Source: JASFUX01 sp050050115 (GTDB lineage Bacteria > Pseudomonadota > Alphaproteobacteria > Caulobacterales > Maricaulaceae). Taken from it: a stretch of DNA of 34,099 nucleotides. The translations under genes were made by a program, and so were the position numbers. The first letter of the stretch is position 1. Each line of letters opens with the position of its first letter. The notes under the pieces are model-generated. The model had not been told where the DNA came from, did no database searches, and saw only the letters and a list, made by a program, of their open reading frames with translations. The stretch spans positions 1 through 34,099 of the forward strand of contig JASFUX010000005.1 in assembly GCA_050050115.1 (NCBI GenBank). The letters are read 5' to 3'. This document shows positions 1 through 8,082 of this stretch, piece after piece.

Positions 1-2
1 AC

Positions 3-650
3 GCCGACGTCGCCGTGCTCGACCCGGAGCTGACGGTCGGCCTACCGTCGCACGTCACCGCCGCGACCGGCGTCGACGCAATGGTGCATGCGCTTGAGGC
101 CTACTCCACCAAGCTGAAGAAGAACCCGATTTCCGACGCCCTGGCGCTGCGCGCGCTGACTCTGCTGCACGGCGCGGTGGAGAAGGCGTGCACGGATGGT
201 TCGGACAGGAAAGCGCGCGCCGACATGGCTCTGGGCGCGATGCTCGCCGGCCAGGCCTTCGCCAATGCCCCCTGCGCCGGCGTGCATGCGCTGGCCTATC
301 CGTTGGGCGGCATCTTCCATGTTCCGCACGGTCTCTCGAACGCGCTCGTCCTGCCGCACGTGTTGAAGTTCAACACGCCCGATGCGGCGCATCTTTACGC
401 GGAGCTTGGCGAGCATCTGCTGCCGGGGCTTTCTGGCTCAGCGGAAGCCAAGGCGAACGCCTTCATCGCCGAGCTGGAGCGCATCTGCATCGCAGTGAAA
501 CTCGAGCGACGGCTGACCCAGCTCGGCGTCAACCACAATGATCTACCGCGCATGGCCGAGGACGCGATGCTGCAAACGCGGCTCCTGGTGAACAACCCGC
601 GCGAGATCACCCAGGATGACGCGTTGGCGATCTATCAGGCGGCGCTGTAG
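3..650 (+). CDS. Iron-containing alcohol dehydrogenase family protein (5' truncated by window edge)
   Basis: C-terminal part of a group III (Fe-ADH/maleylacetate reductase-like) NAD(P)-dependent alcohol dehydrogenase, which oxidises alcohols or reduces aldehydes in the cytoplasm. The frame is open from base 3 and reads into the window edge, so the N-terminal nucleotide-binding domain lies outside. The all-helical metal domain is visible: GVDAMVHALEAY carries the family His of the GxDAxxHAxE signature, and a later stretch with HALAYPLGG and FHVPHGLSNALVLPHV carries the further metal-ligand His residues. It ends at TAG. The nearest downstream gene is on the other strand, so nothing in the window fixes the substrate. 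Family assignment is firm; substrate is unknown. Confidence 0.88.
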   Translation, partial: ADVAVLDPELTVGLPSHVTAATGVDAMVHALEAYSTKLKKNPISDALALRALTLLHGAVEKACTDGSDRKARADMALGAMLAGQAFANAPCAGVHALAYPLGGIFHVPHGLSNALVLPHVLKFNTPDAAHLYAELGEHLLPGLSGSAEAKANAFIAELERICIAVKLERRLTQLGVNHNDLPRMAEDAMLQTRLLVNNPREITQDDALAIYQAAL

Positions 651-666
651 CGGCCATCGCGTGATC

Positions 667-996
667 TCAACGGCGAATTGGATGCTCGTATTCCCGCACG
701 AGCATCGTGCGCGTCGCGGATCTGTCGATCAGGTTCTCCTCGTCTGCGATCATCCGCGCGTAGGCCTCGCCGTCGCGGATTGCGCGTACGCTGGACAGGT
801 CGTCCCACCAGCTCTCGGCCATGCCGTCGAACGGGGCGGGCTGCTGCTGCGCGTTCATATCAACGACGTTCTGCACAAAGCGGCGCATGCCCGGTAGCTG
901 CGTGACGATCGGGGCGTGAACCTCGGTCCAATAGCGCGCGAACTCGTCGTAGGCGAGGTCGGGGCGCTTCTTGATGAGGACGACAGCTTTCAGCAT
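667..996 (-). CDS. EthD-domain protein
   Basis: Small 109-residue protein matching the EthD family of dimeric alpha+beta-barrel (ferredoxin-like) proteins. The N-terminus MLKAVVLIKKRPDLAYDEFARYW and the following EVHAPIV have the family pattern of a beta-strand, then a helix with F/W residues, then a conserved H near residue 27. The family includes a factor needed for ethyl tert-butyl ether degradation and many proteins of unknown role in oxidative catabolism. It faces the alcohol dehydrogenase tail to tail and is divergent from the thioesterase. Start ATG at 996 fits the family N-terminus. Function beyond the fold is not inferable here. Confidence 0.8.
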   Translation of the reverse strand: MLKAVVLIKKRPDLAYDEFARYWTEVHAPIVTQLPGMRRFVQNVVDMNAQQQPAPFDGMAESWWDDLSSVRAIRDGEAYARMIADEENLIDRSATRTMLVREYEHPIRR

Positions 997-1124
997 GACG
1001 ATGCTCCTTGTTGCATTGCAGGTGCGGGAGGCGGCTTCACGCGACGACCGCGCTCAATCCGGATTGTTCATTCGCGACGGTGCGCTATACGTCGCCTCGG
1101 CTCGGCATCACCAAGGAAACTTCC

Positions 1125-1571
1125 ATGACGGCAGAGAAACCTCCCCGCGGCGCGCGCGCCGACTACCCGGTGTTCGTCGACATCACGACGCGCTGGCTGG
1201 ACAACGACGTCTACGGACATGTCAACAACGTCGTTTACTACGCCTTCTTCGACACCGTGGTGAATCAGCACCTGATCAACAACGGCGTGCTCGACATTCA
1301 CGCGGGCGAGCAGATCGGCCTCGTGGTCGAGACAGGCTGCCGCTTCTACGCCTCGATCGCCTTTCCCGCGCGCGTTCAAGGCGGGCTGCGCGTCGCGCAC
1401 GTCGGCAACACATCGGTGCGCTACGAGGTGGGCCTCTTCGAAGAGGGCGGGACCGAGCCGGTGGCCGAGGGGCACTTCGTGCACGTCTACGTCGATCGCG
1501 AAACACGTCGGCCGACGCCGATCGGCGACGAACTGAGAGCCGTGCTTGAAGGGCTGCATGTCGGCGCGTGA
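1125..1571 (+). CDS. Acyl-CoA thioesterase, 4-hydroxybenzoyl-CoA thioesterase-like (hotdog fold)
   Basis: A 148-residue single hotdog domain. The segment TTRWLDNDVYGHVNNVVYYAFFDT contains the D-x-(Y/F)-GHVNN-x-x-Y signature of the 4HBT/YbgC/FadM group, where the Asp and the following His/Asn line the catalytic site for hydrolysis of the acyl-CoA thioester. The later VVETGCRFYASIAFP and GNTSVRYEVGLFEEG are the usual following strands. The open frame extends upstream to 1008, but ATG 1125 has AAGGAA seven bases upstream and removes a non-homologous tail. It is followed 38 bases later by the chorismate mutase gene on the same strand. The acyl substrate is not predictable. Confidence 0.85.
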   Translation: MTAEKPPRGARADYPVFVDITTRWLDNDVYGHVNNVVYYAFFDTVVNQHLINNGVLDIHAGEQIGLVVETGCRFYASIAFPARVQGGLRVAHVGNTSVRYEVGLFEEGGTEPVAEGHFVHVYVDRETRRPTPIGDELRAVLEGLHVGA

Positions 1572-1609
1572 CCGGCTAAAGATCGAGAAGAAACGAGGGG
1601 AACGCATTC

Positions 1610-1912
1610 ATGACCACGCCCATCCGCCCAGAGGACTGCGCCGACATGAGCCAAGTGCGCGCTGAGATCGACCGGCTCGACAATGCGCTCGTCGACCTGC
1701 TCGCTGAGCGCTTCGGTTACGTCGACCGCGCCTGGCAGCTCAAAAACAACCCGGACGAAGCCACCGTACCCTGGCGGATCCAGCAGGTGATCGACAAGGT
1801 GCGCGCCCGCGCCGAGGAGCGCGGGCTGCCGCCCAGCCTCGCCGAAGCGCTTTGGCGTCAGATGATCGGCTGGTTCATCCAGTACGAGGAAGAAAATCTG
1901 AAAAAGGGCTGA
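1610..1912 (+). CDS. Chorismate mutase, AroQ/PchB type
   Basis: A 100-residue all-helical chorismate mutase type II domain, converting chorismate to prephenate for Phe/Tyr synthesis (or acting as an isochorismate pyruvate-lyase-like homologue). The first helix MSQVRAEIDRLDNALVDLLAERF carries the active-site Arg and the R-x-x-ID-x-x-D pattern. A central Lys/Arg (WQLKNNPDEA, then VPWRIQQVIDKV) and the last helix WRQMIGWFIQYEEENL follow. Length is typical for a free-standing AroQ. A GAGGGGA ribosome site precedes ATG 1610. It shares strand with the thioesterase and may be cotranscribed. PchB-type and AroQ-type activity cannot be told apart by eye. Confidence 0.82.
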   Translation: MTTPIRPEDCADMSQVRAEIDRLDNALVDLLAERFGYVDRAWQLKNNPDEATVPWRIQQVIDKVRARAEERGLPPSLAEALWRQMIGWFIQYEEENLKKG

Positions 1913-1916
1913 AGGA

Positions 1917-2228
1917 TCAGCTCTCCGCGCATTGAGCTTCCGCGGTCTGCGCGAACTGCATCACCGCGGCGAGGTCGGCCGGGTTCGGCGCGCCGGCTTC
2001 GGCGAACGCGGACGTCGGATCGTCCGAGCCCACCATTGCGACGAGGAAGCCGAGCTGATCCTCAGTCAGCTCTTGCTCGGCGAGGTTCGCCATGCAGGAG
2101 CATTCCGACGCCGTCAGGCTGTTGTCCTCAAGGCACGCGTCGGTGAGCGTCGCCACCTCGGCGCTGGCCCCGCCGCAGGCGGCGAGCGCAAAGGCGCCCA
2201 GAAGGGCGGCATGGTGCAGCTTGATCAT
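1917..2228 (-). CDS. Small putative lipoprotein
   Basis: A 103-residue protein starting at ATG 2228 behind an AAGGGG site. The N-terminus is a lipoprotein signal: a positive start (MIKLHH), a hydrophobic core (AALLGAFALAAC) and a lipobox ALAAC with Cys at residue 18, followed by GGASAE. The mature part is acidic and Ala-rich, with four further Cys residues (ACLED, ECSCMANL, AQCAES) that could form disulfides in the periplasm. Longer upstream starts lack the signal. It lies between the chorismate mutase (tail to tail) and the end of the his operon, separated from the latter by about 135 bases. No function recognised. Confidence 0.7.
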   Translation of the reverse strand: MIKLHHAALLGAFALAACGGASAEVATLTDACLEDNSLTASECSCMANLAEQELTEDQLGFLVAMVGSDDPTSAFAEAGAPNPADLAAVMQFAQTAEAQCAES

Positions 2229-2363
2229 AGTAGTCCCCTTGATCGTCCCCAACGCCTCGAGTCGATCGCCATTCAACCATGCAAGGCGCTGCGACGATAG
2301 GGCGAAAGACCCGAGCGGCCGGTTTTCCGATCCTGCGGGAGACGAAACGGTGCAGGCGCCGCG

Positions 2364-2816
2364 TCAGCCCGCATCTTTAGGCGCATGCCGCGCGCGCAGA
2401 ACTTCGATCACTTCACCCAGCGACGCGCCGCGCGCATTGAGCAGCACGAGCAGGTGAAAGATCAGATCGGCGCTTTCGCCGCGCAGGCCCTCGGCGTCGT
2501 CCGTCGCGCCGGCGAGGGCGGTCTCGACGCCTTCCTCGCCGACCTTTTGCGCAATGCGCGCGACGCCCTTGTCGAAGAGGCGGCGGGTGTAGCTCTCCTC
2601 CGGGTCGGCATTGGCGCGTTTGGCGATGATCTTCTCGAGCGCGGCGAGCCAGCCGACGCCGGGCGGGTCCATCTCCTCGGAAAAACAGCTCGTCGTGCCG
2701 AGGTGGCAGGTCGGCCCCACGGGATCGGCGAGCACCAGCACCGTGTCCTGGTCGCAATCGGTGAAGGCTTGGGCGTTCTCGAGGAAGTTGCCCGAGCTTT
2801 CGCCTTTGACCCACAA
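2364..2816 (-). CDS. hisE: HisI C-terminal part plus HisE domain (downstream piece of interrupted hisIE)
   Basis: Last gene of the his operon. The first about 60 residues are the C-terminal two thirds of phosphoribosyl-AMP cyclohydrolase (HisI): WVKGESSGN, the metal-binding TDCDQDTVLV and the Cys pair in CHLGTTSCF. Residues from about 60 to 150 are phosphoribosyl-ATP pyrophosphatase (HisE), with the signature QKVGEEGVET and the helix LRGESADLIFHLLVLL. Together these carry out steps 2 and 3 of histidine synthesis. Immediately upstream, in the same frame, is a TAG at 2826-2828 and then the N-terminal piece of HisI. As drawn the ORF would have to begin at TTG 2816, which has no convincing ribosome site. 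The HisE domain itself looks intact. Confidence 0.8.
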   Translation of the reverse strand: MWVKGESSGNFLENAQAFTDCDQDTVLVLADPVGPTCHLGTTSCFSEEMDPPGVGWLAALEKIIAKRANADPEESYTRRLFDKGVARIAQKVGEEGVETALAGATDDAEGLRGESADLIFHLLVLLNARGASLGEVIEVLRARHAPKDAG

Positions 2817-2825
2817 CTCGCCTCG

Positions 2826-3017
2826 CTAGCGGCTGAGGAAAGTCGCCCGGCCGGTCTCGATCGTGGCGCGGAGCGCGGCCTTGTCGACGTAGCCGAGCAT
2901 CAGCACCTGCAGCGTTGCGCGGTCCTGGATGATCGCGGGCAGAAGTCCGTTCTCGGACTTGCTCCAGTCGAGCTGGTCGATTTGCTCGACGCCTAGAGGC
3001 GCACTTCGATTCCACAT
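2826..3017 (-). pseudogene. hisI: HisI N-terminal fragment ended by in-frame TAG
   Basis: A 63-residue fragment starting at ATG 3017, overlapping the end of hisF by 25 bases. It contains the N-terminal part of phosphoribosyl-AMP cyclohydrolase: DQLDWSKSENGLLPAIIQD and VLMLGYVDKAALRATIETG, ending FLSR. Family members continue FxSRS(R)GxLWxKGETSGN. Here the codon after FLSR is TAG, and the same frame resumes as RGELWVKGESSGN. The expected residue is usually Ser, so a single TCG-to-TAG change would explain the stop. Frame is kept over the whole 2364-3017 interval, so this is a point change and not an indel. It could be a real mutation, a sequence error, or a read-through codon. Confidence 0.75.
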
Positions 3018-3760
3018 GAGATCAGATAGTCCTTCAAATCGGGGATGGCGATCTGCGCCGAGTGGAACACCGAGGCGGCCAGCGCGCCGGAGACGTCAGC
3101 TTCGAAGAAGACGTCGCGGAAGTGCTCGGGCTCGCCCGCGCCGCCTGAGGCGATGAGCGGGATCTTGCAGATGTCGCGCGCGCGAGAGAGCTGCTCGACG
3201 TCGTAGCCTTTGCGACGTCCGTCCTCGTTCATGCAGTTGAGAACGATCTCGCCCGCGCCGCGGTCCTGCGCCTCGGCGATCCACTCGAGCGTGTCGCGCG
3301 TCGTGGCGCGGGATTTGTCCGGATCGCCCGTGTACTGATGGACAACGTAGCGCCCGTCCTCAACCCGGCTGTCGACGCCGACGACGACGCACTGCGACCC
3401 GAAGCGCTTGGCCAGCTCGTCGATGAGCTGAGGCCGTTCGAGCGCGGGGGAGTTGATCGAGATCTTGTCCGCGCCGTGCGCCAGCCGCTCGGCCGCCTGG
3501 GCCTCGGTGCGCACCCCGCCGGCGACGGCGAAGGGGATGTCGAGTTCCTGCGCGACCCGGCCGATCCAGTCGATGTCGACCTCGCGGTCTTCGACTGAGG
3601 CGGTAATGTCGTAGAGCACCAACTCGTCCGCGCCTTCTTCCTTGTAGCGCTTGGCGAGCGGCACGATGTCGCCCATCACTTTGTGATCGCGGAACTGCAC
3701 GCCTTTGACGACGACTCCGTCGCGCACGTCGAGGCAGGGGATGATCCTACGCGCAGGCAT
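2993..3760 (-). CDS. hisF: Imidazole glycerol phosphate synthase, cyclase subunit HisF
   Basis: A 255-residue (beta/alpha)8-barrel that, with HisH, turns PRFAR and ammonia into imidazole glycerol phosphate and AICAR. The start ATG 3760 gives the invariant N-terminus (A)RRIIPCLDVRDG with catalytic Asp11. The second catalytic Asp is in QCVVVGVDSR. Phosphate-binding ends of the barrel are seen in AVAGGVRT and PLIASGGAGEPEHF. The C-terminal motif AASVFHSAQIAIPDLKDYL matches the family. Length is standard. It overlaps the end of hisA by 14 bases and hisI by 25, as expected for translational coupling in one transcript. Confidence 0.96.
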   Translation of the reverse strand: MPARRIIPCLDVRDGVVVKGVQFRDHKVMGDIVPLAKRYKEEGADELVLYDITASVEDREVDIDWIGRVAQELDIPFAVAGGVRTEAQAAERLAHGADKISINSPALERPQLIDELAKRFGSQCVVVGVDSRVEDGRYVVHQYTGDPDKSRATTRDTLEWIAEAQDRGAGEIVLNCMNEDGRRKGYDVEQLSRARDICKIPLIASGGAGEPEHFRDVFFEADVSGALAASVFHSAQIAIPDLKDYLISCGIEVRL

Positions 3761-4478
3761 CGACCGCCTCCCGAAGATCGAGCGCGCCTTCGTAGAGCGC
3801 GCGGCCAACCACTGCGCCCGCCGCGCCCGCGGACGCGGCGGTCTTTAGGTCGGCGATCGAACGCACACCGCCCGACGCCTGGATCGCCAGATCCGGCCGG
3901 GCGTGGACGAGATCGGAGATGAGGTTGAGGTCCGGCCCCTCCATCGCGCCGTCGCGCGCGACGTTGGTGACGAGCACATGGCGCAAGCTGCCGCGCGGAT
4001 AGGCGTCGAGCGCGTCCCAGAGCATCGTCTGCGTCGTCTCGGTCCAGCCTTTGACCGTCACGTAGGGTGTTCCGCGCTCCACCCGCACGTCGAGCGCCAG
4101 GGCGATGCGGTCCTCGCCCAAGTCTTCGAGCCAGCGCGCGACCGTCGCCGGCTCGGTGACGGCGAGCGAGCCGATCACGACGCGCGCGACGCCGGCTTTC
4201 AAGAGGCCGCGAACGTGCTCGAGCGTGCGCACGCCGCCGGCGGCCTGGACGTTGAGCTTGGAGGTCTTGGCCAGCGCGCCGATCAGTTCGTGTTGCCGTG
4301 GCTCGCCCGCCTTGGCGCCGTCGAGGTCGACGACGTGCGCCCAGCGCGCGCCGGCGTCGAGGAAACCGGCGAGCGCCTCGGCGGGGTCGAGGTCGTAGAC
4401 GGTCTTTTGATCGAACGCGCCCTTCATCAGGCGCACGACGCGCCCTTCGATCAGGTCGACGGCCGGGTAAATCAGCAT
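3747..4478 (-). CDS. hisA: ProFAR isomerase HisA
   Basis: A 243-residue (beta/alpha)8-barrel isomerase acting on ProFAR (the aminotimidazole carboxamide ribotide intermediate) ahead of HisHF. N-terminal MLIYPAVDLIEGRVVRL has catalytic Asp8 and the usual R-V-V-R-L. The second acidic residue lies in IALALDVRV. Phosphate-binding loops AAGGVRT and QASGGVRS are present near residues 80 and 200. It starts at ATG 4478, inside the last codons of hisH (7-base overlap), and ends inside hisF. All features are normal for the family; a PriA-type dual TrpF/HisA role is not suggested by the complete context. Confidence 0.96.
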   Translation of the reverse strand: MLIYPAVDLIEGRVVRLMKGAFDQKTVYDLDPAEALAGFLDAGARWAHVVDLDGAKAGEPRQHELIGALAKTSKLNVQAAGGVRTLEHVRGLLKAGVARVVIGSLAVTEPATVARWLEDLGEDRIALALDVRVERGTPYVTVKGWTETTQTMLWDALDAYPRGSLRHVLVTNVARDGAMEGPDLNLISDLVHARPDLAIQASGGVRSIADLKTAASAGAAGAVVGRALYEGALDLREAVDACA

Positions 4479-5071
4479 GGCGCGTCCAGGAAGTTGGCGA
4501 GGATCGTCGCGCCCGCGGCGCTCGATCGCTCGGGGTGGAACTGGCAACCGTAGACGTGTCCTTGCTCGACGACCGCGGCAAAGGTCGCGCCGTATTCGGC
4601 CGTGGCCGCCGTCGCTTCGGTCACCGGCGCGGCGTAGCCGTGCACGAAGTAGGCGTAGGCGCCGGGCTCGATGTTGTGCATCAGGCGGCTGTCCGCGCGA
4701 GTTGGCGTCAAGCGGCTCCACCCCATGTGCGGCCAGGGCTCGCCTTCGGGAATAGCGAGCTTCGTCACTTCGCCCGCAAGCAGCCCGATGCAGATCGCGT
4801 CGCCCTCCGCGGAGCGCTCGAACAACAGTTGCATGCCGAGACAGATGCCGAGCACTGGCTGGGTCAGACTCTGCAGCGTCTCGCGCAGGTCGAGCGCGTC
4901 CATCTGATCGGCGGCGAACCGCGCCGAACCGACGCCCGGCAGGATCACCCGCTCGGCCGATGCGATCACGCCGGCGTCCTGGGTGATCTCGTAGGACGCG
5001 TCCAATCGATCGAGCGCAAAGCGCACCGAGGCGAGGTTCGCGCACTTCAAGTCCACGACGGCGACGGTCAT
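4472..5071 (-). CDS. hisH: Imidazole glycerol phosphate synthase, glutaminase subunit HisH
   Basis: A 199-residue class I glutamine amidotransferase that supplies ammonia to HisF. The oxyanion strand is seen in VILPGVGSARFA, the nucleophile Cys in PVLGICLGMQLLFERS, and the His-x-Glu of the triad in GCQFHPERSS near the C-terminus. Start ATG 5071 shares one base with the stop of the upstream hisC-hisB fusion (TGATG), and the end overlaps hisA. This arrangement supports coupled translation. No anomaly in length or motifs. Confidence 0.96.
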   Translation of the reverse strand: MTVAVVDLKCANLASVRFALDRLDASYEITQDAGVIASAERVILPGVGSARFAADQMDALDLRETLQSLTQPVLGICLGMQLLFERSAEGDAICIGLLAGEVTKLAIPEGEPWPHMGWSRLTPTRADSRLMHNIEPGAYAYFVHGYAAPVTEATAATAEYGATFAAVVEQGHVYGCQFHPERSSAAGATILANFLDAPC

Positions 5072-6759
5072 CAGAGCACGCCCTTCGTGCTCGGCAGGTC
5101 TTCGCCCTCCACGCGGATCGCTTCACGCAACGCGCGGCCGAAGGCCTTGAAGCAGGCTTCGGTCTTGTGGTGGTCGTTCTCGCCCTTGGTCTTCACGTGG
5201 ATCGCGGCGCCCAGCGTTTCGGCCAGCGAACGAAACGCGTGCGCGGTCATCTCGGTCGGATAGTCGCCGAGGTGCGTCGCGGCGAACTCGCCTTCGAACA
5301 CCGCGTACGGACGGCCGGAGAGGTCGATCAGCGCCTCGGCTTCGGTCTCGTCCATCGGCAAGGTGAAGCCGAAACGCTGAATGCCTTTCTTCTCGCCGAG
5401 CGCCTCTTTCAGGAGACCGCCAAGCGCCAGCATGCAATCTTCGATCGTGTGGTGTGCATCGACGTGGACGTCGCCCTTGCAGGTCAGCGTCAGCTCGAAG
5501 CCGCCGTGCTTGGCGATCTGTTCGAGCATGTGATCGAAGTAGCCGATCCCGGTGGAGACGCACGCGCCGGGCGCGCCGTCGAGGTTCACGCGGGCGGCGA
5601 TCTTGGTCTCCTTGGTGTCGCGCGCGATCTCGGCGATGCGGGCGGGGCGGCCCTTGGGTTCGACGCCGAAGGCCGCGAGCGCGAGATCGTTCTCGGTCGG
5701 CGTTCCTACAGTCACACGCGCAACGACGGGTGCAGCGCTGTCGTCAAAGTCGATCCGCACGCCGCGCTCAGCGAGGCGGCGGGCAAGAGCGTCGGCGTCC
5801 TTGATCTCGAGCGCGACGAAGTTGGCTGCGCCCGGCAGCACCTTGTCGACGTGCGGCGACTGCGCGAGCGCCTCGGCGATCCGGCCGCGTTCCGCCGCCG
5901 TTTGCGCGATGCGGCGTTCGATCAACGGCGCTTGCATCGGCGCCAGCGCGGCGAGCGCCAGCGTCGCGGTTGCACGCGGCAAAGGCCGGAGCGCGGCGGC
6001 GCGCCTTAAGATGTCGGCGAGGCCGGCTGAGGCGATCGCCGCGCCACAGGGCGCGCCGGCGAGCCCGTAAGCCCGGGACAGTGAACGCAGCACGATCAGG
6101 TTTTCTCTTTCGGCCGCTGCGCTGGCGAGGCTTTCGCCGCCGGCAAACTCAACGAACGACTCATCGATCACGAACAGCGCCGTCGGCGCTTCGTCGATCA
6201 GCGACAGCAACGCCGTCTGATCGAGCGCTTCGCCGGTCGCATAGGTCGGGCTAGCCAGGAACACGACGGCGTCGCCGACGGCGCCGGAGATCTCGGCCTT
6301 GAGCGCGTCGATGTCGAAGCCCGCGCGCATGTCCGTGGCGAGATCGACCAGCCGCGCGCCATGCAGAAGCGCGCTCGATGCGGCCGATGCGGCGCTTGAG
6401 CTGAAACCGCCACCCGAGATGGTGCCGGGCGCGACGATCACCGCTTCGCGCCCTTCAGGGCGGCGGAACAGGCGCACGATGAGATCGCTCGCCGCCGCCA
6501 CGCCCTCGACGACCGCGAGGCATTCGGGCGCGACGCCGTAGACCTCGGCCATGCGCGCTGCGAGCGCGGTCGGTTCGGCGTCGGGGAAACGGTTGAGATC
6601 GCCGGTGTCGAAGCCGGAGACGGTCGGCGCGCTCGCTGCTTCCGCCGCATCGAGGCGGACGCCGCCTTTCACGCGCGCCGGGCGCTCGCCCGCGGCGAGG
6701 GCTTCGATCAACCAGGGGCGAACAAAGCTGCTGCCAATCTTGGTCTTGGGCTTGCTCAT
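5071..6759 (-). CDS. hisB: HisC-like (degenerate aminotransferase) fused to imidazoleglycerol-phosphate dehydratase HisB
   Basis: A 562-residue two-domain protein. Residues about 1-365 have the class I/II aminotransferase fold of histidinol-phosphate aminotransferase (VIDESFVEF, RSLSRAYGLAG, ARVTVGTPTEND). Residues about 370-562 are a complete HisB dehydratase with the Mn-binding motifs STGIGYFDHMLEQIAKHGG, DVHVDAHHTIEDC, HLGDYPTEMTAHAFRSLA and GENDHHKTEACFKAFGRA. In the HisC part the PLP Schiff-base Lys of the S-x-S-K-A-x-G-L-A-G motif is Arg229 (codon CGG at 6073-6075). The following conserved Arg is Pro (LAGAPCG), and the NPNNPTG loop has become SPTYATG. The N-terminal domain therefore looks catalytically dead while HisB looks active. 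It lies between hisD and hisH with tight overlaps. Confidence 0.9.
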   Translation of the reverse strand: MSKPKTKIGSSFVRPWLIEALAAGERPARVKGGVRLDAAEAASAPTVSGFDTGDLNRFPDAEPTALAARMAEVYGVAPECLAVVEGVAAASDLIVRLFRRPEGREAVIVAPGTISGGGFSSSAASAASSALLHGARLVDLATDMRAGFDIDALKAEISGAVGDAVVFLASPTYATGEALDQTALLSLIDEAPTALFVIDESFVEFAGGESLASAAAERENLIVLRSLSRAYGLAGAPCGAAIASAGLADILRRAAALRPLPRATATLALAALAPMQAPLIERRIAQTAAERGRIAEALAQSPHVDKVLPGAANFVALEIKDADALARRLAERGVRIDFDDSAAPVVARVTVGTPTENDLALAAFGVEPKGRPARIAEIARDTKETKIAARVNLDGAPGACVSTGIGYFDHMLEQIAKHGGFELTLTCKGDVHVDAHHTIEDCMLALGGLLKEALGEKKGIQRFGFTLPMDETEAEALIDLSGRPYAVFEGEFAATHLGDYPTEMTAHAFRSLAETLGAAIHVKTKGENDHHKTEACFKAFGRALREAIRVEGEDLPSTKGVL

Positions 6760-8060
6760 TGCGATTGCTCCGCCGACAGCCGTACGTCGGCAGCGCGCGC
6801 GTGTGCTTCAAGGCCTTCGAGTCGCGCCAGACGCGCGGCGGCGTCGGCGAGAGACGCGGCGCCCTCGCGAGTCAGCTCCTGCACGGACATCGGCCGCATG
6901 AAGGACTCTGTCGTCACGCCGCCGAAAGCGCGCGCCGCGCCGTCGGTCGGCAGCACGTGGCTTGGCCCGCAGACATAGTCGCCGAAGGTCTCCGCCGACC
7001 AGCGTCCGACGAACACAGCGCCCGCGTTGGTGATGCGATCGACGATCGCCGCGGCGTCGGCGAGGTTGAGGGACAGGTGCTCAGGTGCATAGGTGTTGGC
7101 CGTCGCGACCGCGCTGTCGATGCTCGAAGCGATGACAGCGCGCGCATTCTCCAGCGAGGCTCTGGCGATGTCCGCGCGCGGCAGGGTGGAGAGCTGCTGG
7201 CCCAGCGCGCCCTCGACCGCATCGGCGACAGCGGCGTCGGTGACGACGAGGATCACCTGGGCGTCGGCGTCATGTTCAGCTTGGCTCAGCAGGTCCGCGG
7301 CGACGACGCCCGGGTCTGCAGTCGCGTCGGCGATCACCAAGAGCTCGGACGGACCGGCCGGCAAGTCGATCGCCGGACCGCCGGGCAGGCCGGCGGCATA
7401 GGCCTTCGCCGCAGCGACGAACGCGCCGCCGGGGCCGAAAATCTTGTCGACCTTGGGGATCGGGCCAGCGCCCAGAGCCATCGCGGCGACCGCCTGGGCG
7501 CCGCCGAGGACGTGCACCGTGTCGAGCCCGCAGAGGTCCGCCGCGACGGTCATCAGCGTGCGCGCAATCGGGCTAGCGCCCGGCGGCGTGGTTGCGACGA
7601 GCGTTTCGACGCCGGCGGCGCGCGCGGGCAGGGCGAGCATCAAGAGGCTCGAAAACAACGGCGCCGTGCCGCCGGGCACGTAAAGGCCGGCGCAGCCGAT
7701 CGGCCGCCAGGCGCGCTTGCAGGTGACGCCCGGCGCGACCTCGACCGTGGTTTCTTGCGGCTTCGTCCGTGCATGGAAGGCGGCGACGTTGTCGCGTGCG
7801 GTTTCGAGCGCCTTGAGATCCGCCGCATCCAGCTCGGCGCGGGCGGCGGCGACGGTCTTGGGCGTCACCTCGATCACATCCGGCGCGGCCCTATCGAATT
7901 TCTCAGCGAATTCAGTCACCGCATCCCAGCCGCGGGCGCGAACCGCGTCGAACACCTCTTCGACGACGCCCAGCACCTCGCGGCCCGAGCGTCGCGCCGG
8001 ACGGGCGAGGGCGTCGTCGCGCTCGGCGGCGTCGAGGCTGTCCCAATCGATCCGGCGCAT
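6756..8060 (-). CDS. hisD: Histidinol dehydrogenase HisD
   Basis: A 434-residue zinc-dependent dehydrogenase that oxidises histidinol to histidine in two NAD-linked steps. Seen motifs: GLYVPGGTAPLFSSLLM, KIFGPGGAFVAAAK and PAGPSELLVIAD (substrate/NAD site), SQAEHDADAQ (zinc-ligand Gln/His), YAPEHLSL (catalytic Glu-His pair), GPSHVLPT and the C-terminal EGLEAHARAA with the last zinc His. ATG 8060 is chosen because AGGA lies six bases upstream and MRRIDWDSL fits family N-termini. GTG 8090 is an alternative that would overlap hisG by 8 bases. It overlaps the fusion gene downstream by 4 bases. Confidence 0.95.
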   Translation of the reverse strand: MRRIDWDSLDAAERDDALARPARRSGREVLGVVEEVFDAVRARGWDAVTEFAEKFDRAAPDVIEVTPKTVAAARAELDAADLKALETARDNVAAFHARTKPQETTVEVAPGVTCKRAWRPIGCAGLYVPGGTAPLFSSLLMLALPARAAGVETLVATTPPGASPIARTLMTVAADLCGLDTVHVLGGAQAVAAMALGAGPIPKVDKIFGPGGAFVAAAKAYAAGLPGGPAIDLPAGPSELLVIADATADPGVVAADLLSQAEHDADAQVILVVTDAAVADAVEGALGQQLSTLPRADIARASLENARAVIASSIDSAVATANTYAPEHLSLNLADAAAIVDRITNAGAVFVGRWSAETFGDYVCGPSHVLPTDGAARAFGGVTTESFMRPMSVQELTREGAASLADAAARLARLEGLEAHARAADVRLSAEQSQ

Positions 8061-8082
8061 GGCGATCCTGGGCGCGGCGATA

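Noticed and set aside
2826..2828. Genome-wide recoding of TAG as a sense codon
   Set aside because: Several genes here end in TAG at the expected family C-terminus (leuC, leuD, leuB, hisF, hisA and others), so TAG is a normal stop in this genome.
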